Of a stretch of 64,000 nt of DNA, positions 24,615 to 30,946 are shown in pieces. The stretch is from Dactylorhiza incarnata (Eukaryota > Streptophyta > Magnoliopsida > Asparagales > Orchidaceae): positions 5,843,112 through 5,907,111 of the forward strand of contig JAWHQI010000170.1 of assembly GCA_033032865.1 (NCBI GenBank), in the 5' to 3' direction. Under the pieces are notes generated by a model. That model had not been told where the DNA came from, ran no database searches, and saw only the letters and a list, made by a program, of their open reading frames with translations. Each line of letters begins with the position of its first letter. Positions within the stretch are counted from its first letter, which is position 1. The translations under genes were made by a program, and so were the position numbers.

Positions 24615-24619
<5 letters not shown>
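1653..24619 (-). CDS. AG-like: AGAMOUS-like MIKC MADS-box transcription factor (3' end outside window)
   Basis: Nuclear DNA-binding floral identity factor. Class C proteins specify stamens and carpels and bind CArG boxes as dimers or tetramers. Seven coding exons (24619-24595, 24480-24261, 15355-15274, 2165-2104, 2018-1919, 1814-1773, 1694-1653) join in frame with GT-AG borders to 191 codons. The sizes 82, 62, 100, 42 and 42 nt are those of classic MIKC genes. Residues 1-22 form an N-terminal extension, 23-81 the MADS domain ([20 protein letters not shown]), about 82-109 the I region, then the K domain ([34 protein letters not shown]). The extension, [14 protein letters not shown] and NDNMYLR-type wording favour the C lineage over the D lineage (AGL11/STK). 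The C-terminal region with the AG motifs lies left of the window. Introns of 8.9 and 13.1 kb are swollen by transposons, yet the exons are intact, so the gene is probably functional. Confidence 0.93.
1773..1814 (-). CDS. AG-like: AGAMOUS-like coding exon 6 (42 nt, K domain)
   Basis: Fourteen codons reading [14 protein letters not shown] between a CTTATCAG acceptor and a GTGCGA donor. This phrase is close to the conserved C-lineage wording ([14 protein letters not shown] in Arabidopsis AGAMOUS). Exact 42-nt length, phase 0. Confidence 0.94.
1919..2018 (-). CDS. AG-like: AGAMOUS-like coding exon 5 (100 nt, K domain)
   Basis: One base plus 33 codons reading [20 protein letters not shown] and onward to IRSKK. 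The acceptor is GCGTGCAG and the donor GTTTTT. The 100-nt size is diagnostic for this exon in AG-type genes. The heptad-like hydrophobic pattern supports dimerisation and tetramerisation through the K domain. Confidence 0.94.
2104..2165 (-). CDS. AG-like: AGAMOUS-like coding exon 4 (62 nt, start of K domain)
   Basis: Reads [20 protein letters not shown] plus two bases of an Arg codon. The acceptor is CTCTCAAG and the donor GTAATT. The 62-nt size matches the family. It joins exon 5 through a split AG|A codon that restores the conserved NR pair. The 13.1-kb intron begins right of this exon. Confidence 0.94.
2166..3529. other. AGAMOUS intron sequence, no recognised feature
   Basis: AT-rich, with short T and A runs and no open frame of note. 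I see no LTR ends, inverted termini or coding similarity here. Some direct phrase repetition (aagaatatatt near 2992 and 3027) is too weak to call. Confidence 0.6.
3918..3958. repeat. Perfect GC-rich palindrome in H1
   Basis: Gggggcgttg (3927-3936) and caacgccccc (3940-3949) form a perfect 10-bp stem around ATT. Outer arms gccccaaat and attgggcgc extend it with little mismatch. It lies in the U3-like part of the LTR, upstream of the TATA box if element G is removed. Confidence 0.85.
4482..9508 (+). mobile_element. Full-length Ty1/copia retrotransposon G with short LTRs
   Basis: The two LTRs are 156 bp each (4482-4637 and 9353-9508), begin TGTTAGATG, end CCTATCA, and differ at only a few positions by eye. 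The target-site duplication is CGGAT (4477-4481 and 9509-9513). The primer site tggtatcaaagcg (4638-4650) matches initiator-tRNA-Met type sites, and the polypurine tract is a G-run just before 9353. The order gag, protease, integrase, RT, RNase H is copia type. The element is broken by stops and one frameshift (see its polyprotein). A related 3' fragment lies at 18124-18476 on the minus strand. Confidence 0.96.
5049..9339 (+). pseudogene. Copia gag-pol polyprotein of element G, four lesions
   Basis: Starts at ATG 5049 ([10 protein letters not shown]). In order it shows: gag with the zinc knuckle [14 protein letters not shown] (about 5890-5935), protease [14 protein letters not shown] (about 6165), the HHCC region HRLGHPSG...CTGCKLGKQ (from 6560), integrase [12 protein letters not shown] with [12 protein letters not shown] and [10 protein letters not shown] (about 8392), and RNase H with [19 protein letters not shown] and CDNTGAIQI. 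Lesions are a 1-nt frameshift near 5397-5403 and TAG stops at 6904-6906, 8323-8325 and 8512-8514, all in an otherwise continuous frame. At least two stops look like CAG-to-TAG changes, a C-to-T change in a CHG context. Codons are GC-rich, unlike the surrounding intron. Confidence 0.94.
9514..10202 (+). promoter_or_regulatory. Promoter and R-U5 part of solo LTR H1
   Basis: TATA box tataaaaa at 9561-9568, then a transcribed leader with repeated gaagatctcactttctt-like phrases, and the gtggttttttatcc...ttttctacg block. H2 has a TATA box in the same relative place (12723-12730). This is a retrotransposon promoter pointing against the host gene. Confidence 0.6.
10225..11080 (+). mobile_element. Solo LTR (H3) related to the gag-only element D
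   Basis: Starts TGTACAACC and ends GGTTTCAACA, as the LTRs of D do. The target-site duplication is AGGAG at 10220-10224 and 11081-11085, so this is a complete solo LTR of 856 bp. The TATA box tataaatag lies at 10772-10780. Shared blocks with D downstream of it include ggcttgggaggggaag, tccgggt, ggtgggacctcc and ggtttcaaca. Upstream, 10300-10620 is packed with GCGAGTGG and CCACTCGC words that pair as inverted repeats. D carries a different array in that place. Confidence 0.93.
11183..11515 (-). mobile_element. TRIM/SMART-type miniature LTR retrotransposon
   Basis: Two direct repeats of about 150 bp (11183-11333 and 11366-11515) share ttaaaccaccgcacccatt, gtgtgagacta and ggttcatg. They flank only 32 bp. 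That spacer contains gctctgatacca (11354-11365), the complement of a tggtatcagagc primer site touching the right-hand LTR, and gcccctttg, the complement of a purine tract touching the left-hand one. This is the complete minimal signal set of an LTR retrotransposon on the minus strand. The right LTR has TG...CA ends, and the left one begins TA, a decayed TG. The flanks AACCC and CACCC may be an imperfect duplication. It codes for nothing and must move with other elements' proteins. Confidence 0.88.
11516..11820. other. Intron sequence, no recognised feature
   Basis: About 300 bp of AT-rich sequence between the TRIM and the H2 LTR. No coding similarity, termini or repeats seen. Confidence 0.6.
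11821..13242 (+). mobile_element. Solo LTR (H2), same family as H1
   Basis: About 1.42 kb, ending ...gatatcaca near 13242. CATTTAT on both sides (11813-11819 and 13241-13247) suggests a target-site duplication, but the exact LTR start is unclear (11820-11821). TATA box tataaaag at 12723-12730. Downstream blocks atagtggaatttt, catggttttttaccctttc, gggttttctacg and agcgacccgcaa match the end of H1. Upstream of the TATA box lies a 27-bp palindromic tandem array. No internal coding region is attached. Confidence 0.72.
12029..12265. repeat. 27-bp palindromic tandem array in LTR H2
   Basis: About eight head-to-tail copies. Each is built around ggtgcggccaagccgcacc, where ggtgcggc and gccgcacc form a perfect stem around CAA. 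Later copies share the spacer cctttgg, earlier ones ctagcgg or cttaggg. Because 27 is a multiple of three, the array is open in several frames, but I see no reason to think it is translated. Confidence 0.92.
13243..14554. other. AGAMOUS intron sequence, no recognised feature
   Basis: AT-rich sequence with no LTR ends, coding similarity or structured repeats that I can support. A short phrase, cacacactagcacacactagc, near 13613 is a small direct duplication. Confidence 0.55.
14555..14905. mobile_element. Inverted pair of tRNA-derived SINEs (174-bp arms)
   Basis: Two copies of one sequence lie head to head: minus-oriented 14555-14728 and plus-oriented 14732-14905, separated by the 3-nt loop CAG (14729-14731). 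Both arms are 174 bp, and only a few mismatches are visible, so the whole region can form one long hairpin. Each arm starts with cagctcaattggtgatgg, resembling a pol III A box (tRNA D-arm), and carries ggtcgcgggttcaagacccc, resembling the B box. This makes it a tRNA-related SINE rather than a tRNA gene, since no acceptor stem closes. Confidence 0.8.
14926..15056 (-). mobile_element. Third SINE copy, minus orientation
   Basis: It repeats the minus arm of the adjacent pair: ggttccatttttgaacagg, gtacacccc, ggggtcttgaaccca and agatagagggacttagcgc. It lacks the A-box end, so it is 5'-truncated. An ataaatagattgatagatatag tail flanks it, and a similar tail lies at 14537-14553 beside the first copy, as if the tail travelled with the SINE. 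Confidence 0.72.
15274..15355 (-). CDS. AG-like: AGAMOUS-like coding exon 3 (82 nt, I region)
   Basis: Reads [20 protein letters not shown] then ISEANSQ, the typical I-region wording of AG proteins. The acceptor is TTTGTGAAG and the donor GTAAGT. The 82-nt size is exact for the family. It joins exon 2 through a split AG|T serine codon. It stands alone between introns of 8.9 kb (right) and 13.1 kb (left). Confidence 0.95.
15356..16739. other. AGAMOUS large intron, no recognised feature
   Basis: AT-rich sequence at the 3' side of the 8.9-kb intron. I find no coding similarity, LTR ends or inverted termini. Confidence 0.55.
16740..17226 (-). mobile_element. 5' end of an LTR element: LTR plus primer site, truncated
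   Basis: On the minus strand an LTR runs from 17226 (TGTTGGTGTGC...) to 17046 (...TTTCCACA), about 181 bp, with a TATA box (tataaatag near 17117). It is followed directly by tggtatcatagcg, a tRNA-Met-type primer site (17045 downward). About 300 bp of GC-rich internal sequence follows, then normal AT-rich intron. No second LTR and no coding region are found, so this is a truncated copy. The short LTR suggests a TRIM or a short-LTR copia. Confidence 0.65.
17227..18123. repeat. Intron with a (GA)n microsatellite
   Basis: AT-rich intron. The only feature is a GAA/GA-rich tract at 17731-17789, ending in about twenty GA units. Nothing else is supported. Confidence 0.7.
18124..18476 (-). mobile_element. 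3' fragment of a copia element related to G
   Basis: On the minus strand the coding part (18476-18294) reads [26 protein letters not shown] and [12 protein letters not shown], matching the end of G. The LTR (18268 to about 18124) begins TGTTAGATGT like that of G but then diverges. The polypurine tract, a 7- to 8-G run in G, has grown to a run of 22 here (plus-strand C, 18269-18290). The fragment is broken off at about 18477, so it is a remnant. Confidence 0.85.
18495..19022 (+). mobile_element. Probable solo LTR (L) with cacacg motifs
   Basis: TATA box tataaatg at 18730-18737, and an end block ggggtgaaccacgtaaat...ccgcaaca typical of copia LTR termini. Upstream of the TATA box, 18570-18715 holds repeated ggcgtgtg / cacacgcc words that pair as inverted repeats. 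The left border is not found (roughly 18480-18500), and no duplication is recognised. It lies next to the G-like fragment. Confidence 0.55.
19023..20796. other. AGAMOUS large intron, no recognised feature
   Basis: Very AT-rich. Two related stretches (gaccttcatgaccatatgtgcacaaggtcatat-like near 19071 and near 19407) look like an old direct duplication of roughly 330 bp spacing. No coding or mobile-element ends are supported. Confidence 0.5.
20797..21733. mobile_element. Non-autonomous CACTA element
   Basis: The ends are tACTACAAGAAAA (left, first base decayed from C) and TTTTCTTGTAGTG (right), the CACTACAAGAAAA terminus of En/Spm-type plant elements. The flanks are TTA (20794-20796) and TTA (21734-21736), the expected 3-bp duplication. 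Subterminal repeats of ttagcaacgaa and its complement occur at both ends. The element is 937 bp, AT-rich, and without a transposase. Confidence 0.88.
21737..23129. other. AGAMOUS large intron, no recognised feature
   Basis: AT-rich with A-runs. A 90-codon open frame at 21963-22235 resembles nothing I know and has no gene-like context. Toward 22500-23000 base composition shifts, and short CCAAAT/CAAAT-type words become frequent, leading into the regulatory block that follows. Confidence 0.5.
23130..23435 (-). promoter_or_regulatory. Candidate AGAMOUS intronic enhancer
   Basis: A GC-richer island in the large intron between the MADS and I exons, the intron that carries the main AGAMOUS enhancer in other plants. 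Visible motifs are CTATTGG (23138-23144), TGATTGG (23181-23187, complement of CCAATCA), CCAATCC (23199-23205), the G-box CCACGTGG (23216-23223), and CCATTGG at 23343-23349 and 23425-23431. In Arabidopsis, paired CCAATCA boxes and LEAFY sites with a CCANTG core are functional in this intron. That this block is the equivalent is inference from position and motifs. Confidence 0.55.
23436..24260. other. Intron 5' part, purine/pyrimidine-rich, no feature called
   Basis: Contains several GA- or CT-rich patches (23672-23690, 24221-24240) and T-runs next to the donor of the MADS exon. GA patches can bind BPC/GAGA-type factors in plants, but I cannot call individual sites with confidence. Confidence 0.5.
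24261..24480 (-). CDS. AG-like: AGAMOUS-like coding exon 2 (220 nt, MADS domain)
   Basis: Encodes an extension reading about [13 protein letters not shown], then the MADS domain [59 protein letters not shown]. The donor is GTTAAT. In most MADS genes the domain starts with Met; here that codon is ACG (Thr), and the frame runs upstream to a TAA just beyond the acceptor GTTTAAG. Translation must therefore begin in another exon or at a non-AUG codon. The acceptor choice is inferred from a pyrimidine-rich tract and frame. Confidence 0.93.
24595..24619 (-). CDS. AG-like: AGAMOUS-like coding exon 1 (start codon, 25 nt coding)
   Basis: Two tandem ATG codons (24619-24617 and 24616-24614) are followed by CTGGCTTCTTCTCAACCAG and a GTAATG donor. 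Splicing over a 114-nt intron (24594-24481) to GAAACGCGG gives [16 protein letters not shown] in frame with the MADS domain. The fit of start, frame and both splice sites supports it. Without transcript data it remains a prediction. AG proteins in many species have such an extension before the MADS domain. Confidence 0.72.

Positions 24620-24688
<69 letters not shown>
24620..24688. repeat. (CT/GA)n microsatellite in the AGAMOUS leader
   Basis: About 34 CT units on the plus strand, read as (GA)n in the mRNA sense, ending directly at the start codon. It is therefore probably transcribed as the last part of the 5' leader. A GAA-rich tract (24702-24732) lies just upstream. Length is likely polymorphic. 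Confidence 0.9.
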
Positions 24689-24690
<2 letters not shown>

Positions 24691-25087
24691 CTACACCAGC
24701 TCCTCTTCTTCTTCTTCTTCCTCCTCCTCCAATTCTGTCTACACCAGCATTTATCTCACACCCATTGATGGGAGAGAGAACAAAGGGACTTTGAGAAAGC
24801 GATTGTTAATGGAGTTTGAAAAAGACGTTGAACTGGGCAGCACTCAAACTATATACAATATGAAGTATGGCCAATATTTAAAAAAAAAAAATTAGAAGAG
24901 GAGGAGAGAGAAAGAGCAGAGCAGAGCACCATTATCCAGCATCCTCTTCTCTAGGCCCCCTTCAGTCACTCGCTACTCTGTAAGATTTGGGCAGCTAGAT
25001 ACTGTCACATTGCTCTGCTATTTAAGATTAATTAATGGTTACCGTTAATCTTCATGTTGATTAATTAATTTTCATAAGAGGATGTTG
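24689..25087 (-). promoter_or_regulatory. AGAMOUS leader and promoter-proximal region
   Basis: In gene orientation a tattgtatatag stretch (near 24850-24860) could be the TATA box. Downstream of it are very short upstream reading frames (ATGGGTGTGAGATAA, ATGCTGGTGTAG) before the GA tract. No coding similarity is seen. Promoter placement is inferred only. Confidence 0.4.
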
Positions 25088-25240
25088 CTAAATTTAAACC
25101 CTCTTATGAAGGAGGTCGGCGGTTCGATCCCCTGCCTCAACAACCCGCCACATGCCAGTTAAGGGAAGTCTGGTAAGCCGGGGTTGAGTGGACTGCAGTC
25201 GTTGATGTGGGCCGGCCGGGTAGAGGCCGGCGCCACATTT
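25088..25240 (+). mobile_element. SINE fragment related to the inverted pair
   Basis: Shares ggaggtcg, a B-box-like ggttcgatccc (25121-25131), ctcaacaac and cacatg in the same order as the SINE at 14732-14905. It is diverged and incomplete. It lies in the upstream region of the AGAMOUS-like gene. Confidence 0.6.
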
Positions 25241-25849
25241 AACAAATTAGATGTATTCATATGACACAAGAGAGAATATGGCTCCCATGTGACATCCCCT
25301 GCCTCATTTATATTTAGATCAGGGTGATGCATAATTTGCCCTAAGGTGCTATTTATTCCTCCCTGCTTATGGCCATGGACCCAACCCATCCTAATGTTGA
25401 TGCCGACGCGACGATCGACTGAGATCGATCGGATTTTTTCTGTCGGAAATAGTCGTCTTTTTCTAGTTAAACGTTTTCTACGTTGTTTTCGATATTAGAC
25501 TCTTCAACATGTATGATTATAAATGTATTAAATTTTATATCTAAATTAGTTGAAAGATAATTGTTTTCATATGGGGGCTAATTTGGGCTGCTAAAAATAG
25601 AAATGTGCAACTTAAAATGCCCCAACAATTTTATAGATGTATTCTATCATTTGGATTGATGCATTTTGAAAATCAACATGATTAATTCTAAAAATGCAAG
25701 CTCAATCTTCTATGCAGTTAAGTAGTTGAAGCAAGAGGTCGAGCTTATCCGTATTATTCTAATTTGATTAGTGTTGGTTATCGTTGTGTGTTTGAACACC
25801 CCGTCAAATGAAAAAGCTCAAAAGTAATTTCAAGAATTCTGAGAAGATG
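25241..25849. other. Intergenic sequence, left border of element E unclear
   Basis: No feature called. The 5' LTR and primer site of the old copia element E should be in or left of this stretch, but I could not recognise them. Confidence 0.5.
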
Positions 25850-26395
25850 GGAATGCAATGATCTTTGTGAGAGGAGTTTAAAACTTAATTTGAAGATGCA
25901 AAATTTTGAGAAGATTAATGAATATATGATTGGGCTGAAGACGATGGTGAATGAGATTAAGCGAAATGACTAGACTATTGATGATGTTCGAGTAATGGAA
26001 AAACGTATTCTCTTTTTGACAAAGAAGTTTGATTATGTTATAGCGGTCATTGAAGAGTCTAAAGATCATCTATCACAGTTTTCTTGGACGAACTTGTGGG
26101 CTCATTGCAAGCTCATGAGTTTCGAATGAACCAAAATGAAGGAACCGGTACCTTGGAGCAGGCTTTACAGAGCTTATTATCACCAGGAGATGATCAAGGT
26201 CAGGGTGGTAGCATAAGAGACTGAGGAACTCGAAGCAACTACAAAGGTAATTATTGTGGTGTCAGAGGTCGAGGAAGAATGATTTATGATAGAAGTCAAA
26301 ATACTAAAGAAGGTGAAGCATCTTCATTTGTCCGAGGATATGGAAGAGGACCAAAAGGAAGAGGTCGTGAAAGGATTCAACAAAGAAGTAAGGTT
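25850..26395 (+). pseudogene. Element E gag, N-terminal part
   Basis: Reads KMQNFEKINEYMIGLKTMVN, then IDDVRVMEKRILFLTKKFDY and VIAVIEESKDHL, which is the copia gag pattern (the usual wording is VRVVEKILRSLT..FDYVV..IEESKD). In-frame stops and frameshifts follow. The zinc knuckle continues at 41174, beyond element A. Confidence 0.85.
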
Positions 26396-27071
26396 TGTGA
26401 AATATTTTGAAGTCGGAAGAACACGTCAACCAACAGGAGAATAAGGACACCAAGAAAGGAACAAGACTATCACAATGTAATAACTCTGGCAGGTAGTTAC
26501 AAATGAACAAGGCTGAATACAAGTTGTATCAAACTTGAATCATAACAGCCAATAATAGGTAAGAACTTGGTCACGGACAAGGTCCGCTTCTTCTTCGGAG
26601 CACACCGTGCAGGTGATACTCGCTCCTCGCTACCGCCGGCGTTAACGCTAGCGCCCAGCGTTAGCTCTCCAACTCGCAAGCTCGCTGCTCCCACTCCAAG
26701 CTACTCGCACGCTCGCCGCGCTTCGCTTCCTCCACTTCTCGCTACCGCGAGTGCTAGCACTAGCGCCGGGCGCTATCTCCGAAGTAGGTACTCGCTCCTT
26801 CCTTCTCTTCTCGCTAACGCAGGCGCTATCCACTATCGTCGGCGCTATCTTGCGAGTAGGTAACTCTTCTGCCGAACTTACTCCAAGTTCGATGCTCGTC
26901 AAGCAGCGCTCTGGTATCTCTAACTCGCTCAAAGTTGAGGATACTTGCCACTTTCAGAATTCTCCTCTTTAGGGGGGGGTACCTCTCTATTTATAGGCAA
27001 AAACCAGGGGGGTGGCGAGAAGGAGCTAACGTCGGCGCTAGCGCTGGCGCTAGCTCACTTCAATTCTAACA
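26396..27071 (-). mobile_element. 3' LTR of element A
   Basis: Minus-strand TATA box tataaatag at 26988-26996 with a C-run just downstream (plus-strand G-run at 26972-26979). Upstream of the TATA box, 27020-27060 holds agcgctagcgc-type inverted repeats. More gctagcgc/gcgctagc words occur at 26636-26660 and 26740-26840. The motif differs from that in the sibling LTR at 543-1280. Confidence 0.93.
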
Positions 27072-30000
27072 CTCCCCCTTGAAGTGAGCTCCGGGAACAA
27101 CTTCAAGCAACGAGCGAAGCCTCCGGAACGTCCCCGCAGATAGGGGCTTCGTGAATATATCCGCAAGGTTGTCTTCACTCCGCACATGCTCCACAACGAT
27201 CAAGCCACCCAGCACCTTCTCTCTGATGAAGTGATGCTCGATCTCAATGTGCTTGGTCCTTGCATGACACACTGGATTGGTTACCAGTTTCAATGCACTC
27301 TCATTGTCCCCGCGAAGCACAGTAGGTCCGCTGACCTCCTCGTCCACATCCTCCACTAGTCTCCTTAGCCAGACACACTCCTGAGCTGCTAAGGACGACG
27401 TATTGCACTCGGCCTCCGTGGTAGAAATGGAAATAGAGTCCTGCTTCTTGCTACACTACGAGCTAGCAACAGCTCCACACAAGAACACGTAACCTGATGT
27501 CCACTTGCGATCATCAGCGTCACCTCCGTAGTTTGCATCTGTGTACCCATGCAGCTTGAAGTCAGACTTCTCTTCATAGGACAACCCCATATCAAGGGTT
27601 CCCTTCACGTACTTCAGTATCCCCTTGGCTGCCTCCAGATGAGGCTTCCGCGGCTCCTGCATATACCGACTAACTCGGCCGACAGAAAAGGCGATGCCCG
27701 GCCTCGTGATAGTCAAGTAGATAAGACTCCCCATCAGTGCCCGAAAGATTTTCGGATCAGGAAGAATCCTCCCTTCTTCCTTCCGAAGCTTCAGTCCAGC
27801 CTCCAGAGGAACGGAACTGCTCTTCCTCTCCTTCATGCCGAATCTTTCGACGATCCTCTTGGCATACGCCCTCTGGGAAACATACAGCCTGCCTCTTCTC
27901 TTCTCAACTTGGAGGCCAAGGAAATGGTGCAGCTCACCAAGATCCTTCATCTCGAAACGTATGGAAAGCTGTTGTCTCAGCGCCGCGACCTCCTCAGGGT
28001 TGTTCCCTATCATGATCATGTCGTCGACGTATAACAGCACCAACACGTGAACACCTCCGCAATCTTTCCATACCAGGCATCGTAGCCACAGAACTGCAAA
28101 TACTCCGCAATCTTTCCATACCAGGCTCTCGGCGCCTGTTTCAACCCGTAGAGGGCCTTCTTCAGCTTGTAGACATGACGTGGCTGAGACTTGGACACGT
28201 ATCCAGGTGGTTGCACCATGAATATGTCCTTGTCTATCTCTCCGTATAGGAACGCGTACTTCACATCAAGCTGCCACAACTTCCAACCTCGGCACGCCGC
28301 CAGAGCTATGATCGTCCTCACCGACGTCATCTTTGCGACAGGACTAAATGTCTCCTCGTAGTCCTCTCCGTTGGTTTACGAGAAGCCCCGAGCGACAAGC
28401 CTTGCCTTGTACCGCTCCACTTCTCCATCTGCTCTCTTCTTAACCTTGTACACCCATTTGCAGGTGACAGGTTTGATACCCTCCACCATGGGAACCAGGT
28501 CCCATGTCTCATTCTTCTCTAGGGCCTCCATCTCCTCGATCATGGTCGCGTCCCACTCCTTGATGCCAGCTGCATCCTCAAAGCAGGCAGGTTCCCTATC
28601 ATCGAGTGGTCCTGCGAAGAAGCAGGAGACCAAACTCACGAAGTTCCCCTCCTTATAGCGAGCAGGCGGGACGATCGTCCTCTTCGACCTCCTCAAGGCT
28701 TGGCCACTATCTACCACTCCGGTAGACTCCTCTGCTTGAGCTCCTCTCTGAACTCCTCTCTGAACTCCTCATGAAGCGGTGCTCTCCCTGCTTCTTGAGT
28801 TCGTAGCTCCCCCTGAGCCAGAAGCTCCTTCCGAGCCAGAAGCTCCTCCTGAGCCAAATGCTCCTCCTGAGCCAGATGGCGATGGAGCACTGGGAGAAAG
28901 CTCCAACTCCACAGTAGGGTCCTCAGTGACCCACTCTTCTTCCCTGCTAGATTCTCCACTCTCCGTCAGCTCTACTGAAGAGACTCCCTGGTATGAAACC
29001 AGTTCGTCAAACACTACGTCGTGCGAGACGACGAACTTGTGGGTCTGCGGATCCATGCACTTCCACCCCTTCTTCCGCTCATCGTAGCCGATGAAGATAC
29101 ACTTCCTCGCTTTCGGCTCCAACTTGGTTCTCTGAGCGTCCGGGACGTGCACGAAGCAGGTAGAACCAAACACTTTCATGTGACCCACATTGGGCTTCTC
29201 CCCGAACATGAGCTGGTGTGGAGACACCATCCTGTTAGGACTCAGAGGTAGCCGGTTGATCACATGAGTAGCACACGCCATTCCCTCCGCCCATAAGGCC
29301 TTGGGAATGCTCTTGGCATGTAGCCAACTCCTGGTAGTCTCCACCAGATGGCGGATCTTCCTCTCTGCCACCCCATTCTGCTGAGAGGTGTGAGCGCAGG
29401 AGAGCTCCCACCGAATGCCGAACCTCCTGCAGAAAGAAGCAAACTCATTGGAGGTAAACTCCCCTCCATTGTCACTTCTCAGCTTCTTTACTCTGCGGTT
29501 CAACCTCTCCTCCACAAGCTCCTTCCACTCTAGGAACTTGTTGAATACTTCTGACTTCTCTCTCAGAAAGTATACCCACGTATAGCGGGTGTAATCATCC
29601 ACCAGAACCAACGCATACTTATTGCCTCCATAAGTAAGGGTGGTGCACGACCCCATAACGTCAGCATGTACGCACTCAAGAGGTGCCTTACACCTGGTCT
29701 CCGACTTGTCAAATGGAAGTCGATGTGACTTCCCATATTGGCATCCGTCGTACACATGGTCGTCGCCATAGGAAGAGAGATGAGGCAGACTACTCACTAG
29801 GCCCTTTGCCGCCATCATCTTCAGCTTGTCCATCCCCACATGACCCAGCCTCTCATGCCAGATCACAGCGTCGTCGTTTGTCTTCAGCTTGTCCACGTAG
29901 GCATTTGCAGACAGAACATATAAATCCTTCACCCTTCTCCCGGTGAGCGTGACGTCAGCATCGACAGACGATAGGTTCTTCAGGAACTTCACCTCCTTCG

Positions 30001-30941
30001 GTCCAAACAGCACGTGGTATCCAGCATCCAATGCGTTAGCAACCGAGAAGAGGTTTTTCATGTCAGGCACGTGATACACACTCTTCAGTGTCACTGGCTT
30101 CTCTCTACTCCCAAGGGACACCTTCCCTTCTTGCTCCACGGGATGTACCGTATCATCCGCAGTGATGATAGCATATGTTCCTTCATATGCTTCCAAGGAG
30201 TCGAACTTGGACATATCTCCGGTGAGATGATGCCCGCAACTGGAATCCACTATCCAGTCGTTCTCGAGGTTGATGGAGGCTAAGACATCGATTGGCGTTG
30301 CCGTCATCTCTGCCAGGAAATAATTGTCCCCCCTCTCACCGCCATGGTGACCTCCACCTCTTCCTCCACCTCTCTGGTGATCTCCCTCCTTGTTAGCAGC
30401 ATGACCGACCTTCAGATTGGACCGACAGTCCTTTGCCATGTGCCCGTACTTCTTACAGGCAAAGCAAAGGGATCTCCCCTTCTCATCGCGCGCAGGGTGG
30501 AACTTCCTCCCATCTCCCTGAGATGACGTTGAAGGTTCATCTCCGGAGTTCTTCTTTCTCTTGTCCCACGATCTCCTCTTTCCTGAGAACAAGGCCTCGC
30601 CATCTCCTCCTGAGATGGATACTCCCGCCATCTGCTTCGCCAAGCTCTCCTATGACGACAGCAGGTTCTCTAGCTCCAGAAGGGAGGGCTGAGTAGCCCA
30701 TCCTTGCACGGAAGTAACGAAGGGGACATACTCCTTCCTCAAGCCTCGGAGTATGTGCCGCTTCAACTTCGCCTCTGAGATTGTCTCTTTAGGATCCAAG
30801 GCCGAGATCTCCCCACATAGGTTCTTCACCTTCAGGATGAAGGTGGATATCGACATCTCGCCTTGAGTCGACTTAGCCAACTCATTCTCCAGGAATTGTA
30901 GTCGCGCTACATTCTTCTTGTTGAATAACCCATCGAGGTCT
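27066..30941 (-). pseudogene. Element A polyprotein, gag C-terminus to RNase H
   Basis: Continues gag from codons cut by C: LFNKKNVARLQFLENELAKS, the zinc knuckle CFACKKYGHMAKDC, a protease reading WIVDSSCGHHLTGD (the usual DSG is DSS here), the HHCC region, integrase with VDDYTRYTWVYF and SDNGGEFTS, RT with LDVKYAFLYGEI and LYVDDMIMIGN, and RNase H to HFKGEC. Lesions are TAG at 30650-30652, TGA at 28769-28771, TAA at 28373-28375 (shared with B), a rearrangement with frame change near 28046-28077, and TGG-to-TAG near 27456. The final stop overlaps the LTR start. Not functional. Confidence 0.93.
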
Positions 30942-30946
30942 ATCCA
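30942..30946. repeat. Target-site duplication of element C, left (ATCCA)
   Basis: ATCCA here and at 40160-40164. Element B has the uninterrupted sequence ctctccagatctctgacg at the matching place in gag, which confirms the insertion point. Confidence 0.95.

Noticed and set aside
1653..24619. Class D (AGL11/SEEDSTICK) identity for the MADS gene
   Set aside because: The N-terminal extension, [14 protein letters not shown] and the MSLRDLKQL wording fit the C lineage better. The C-terminal motifs that would settle it are outside the window, so some doubt remains.
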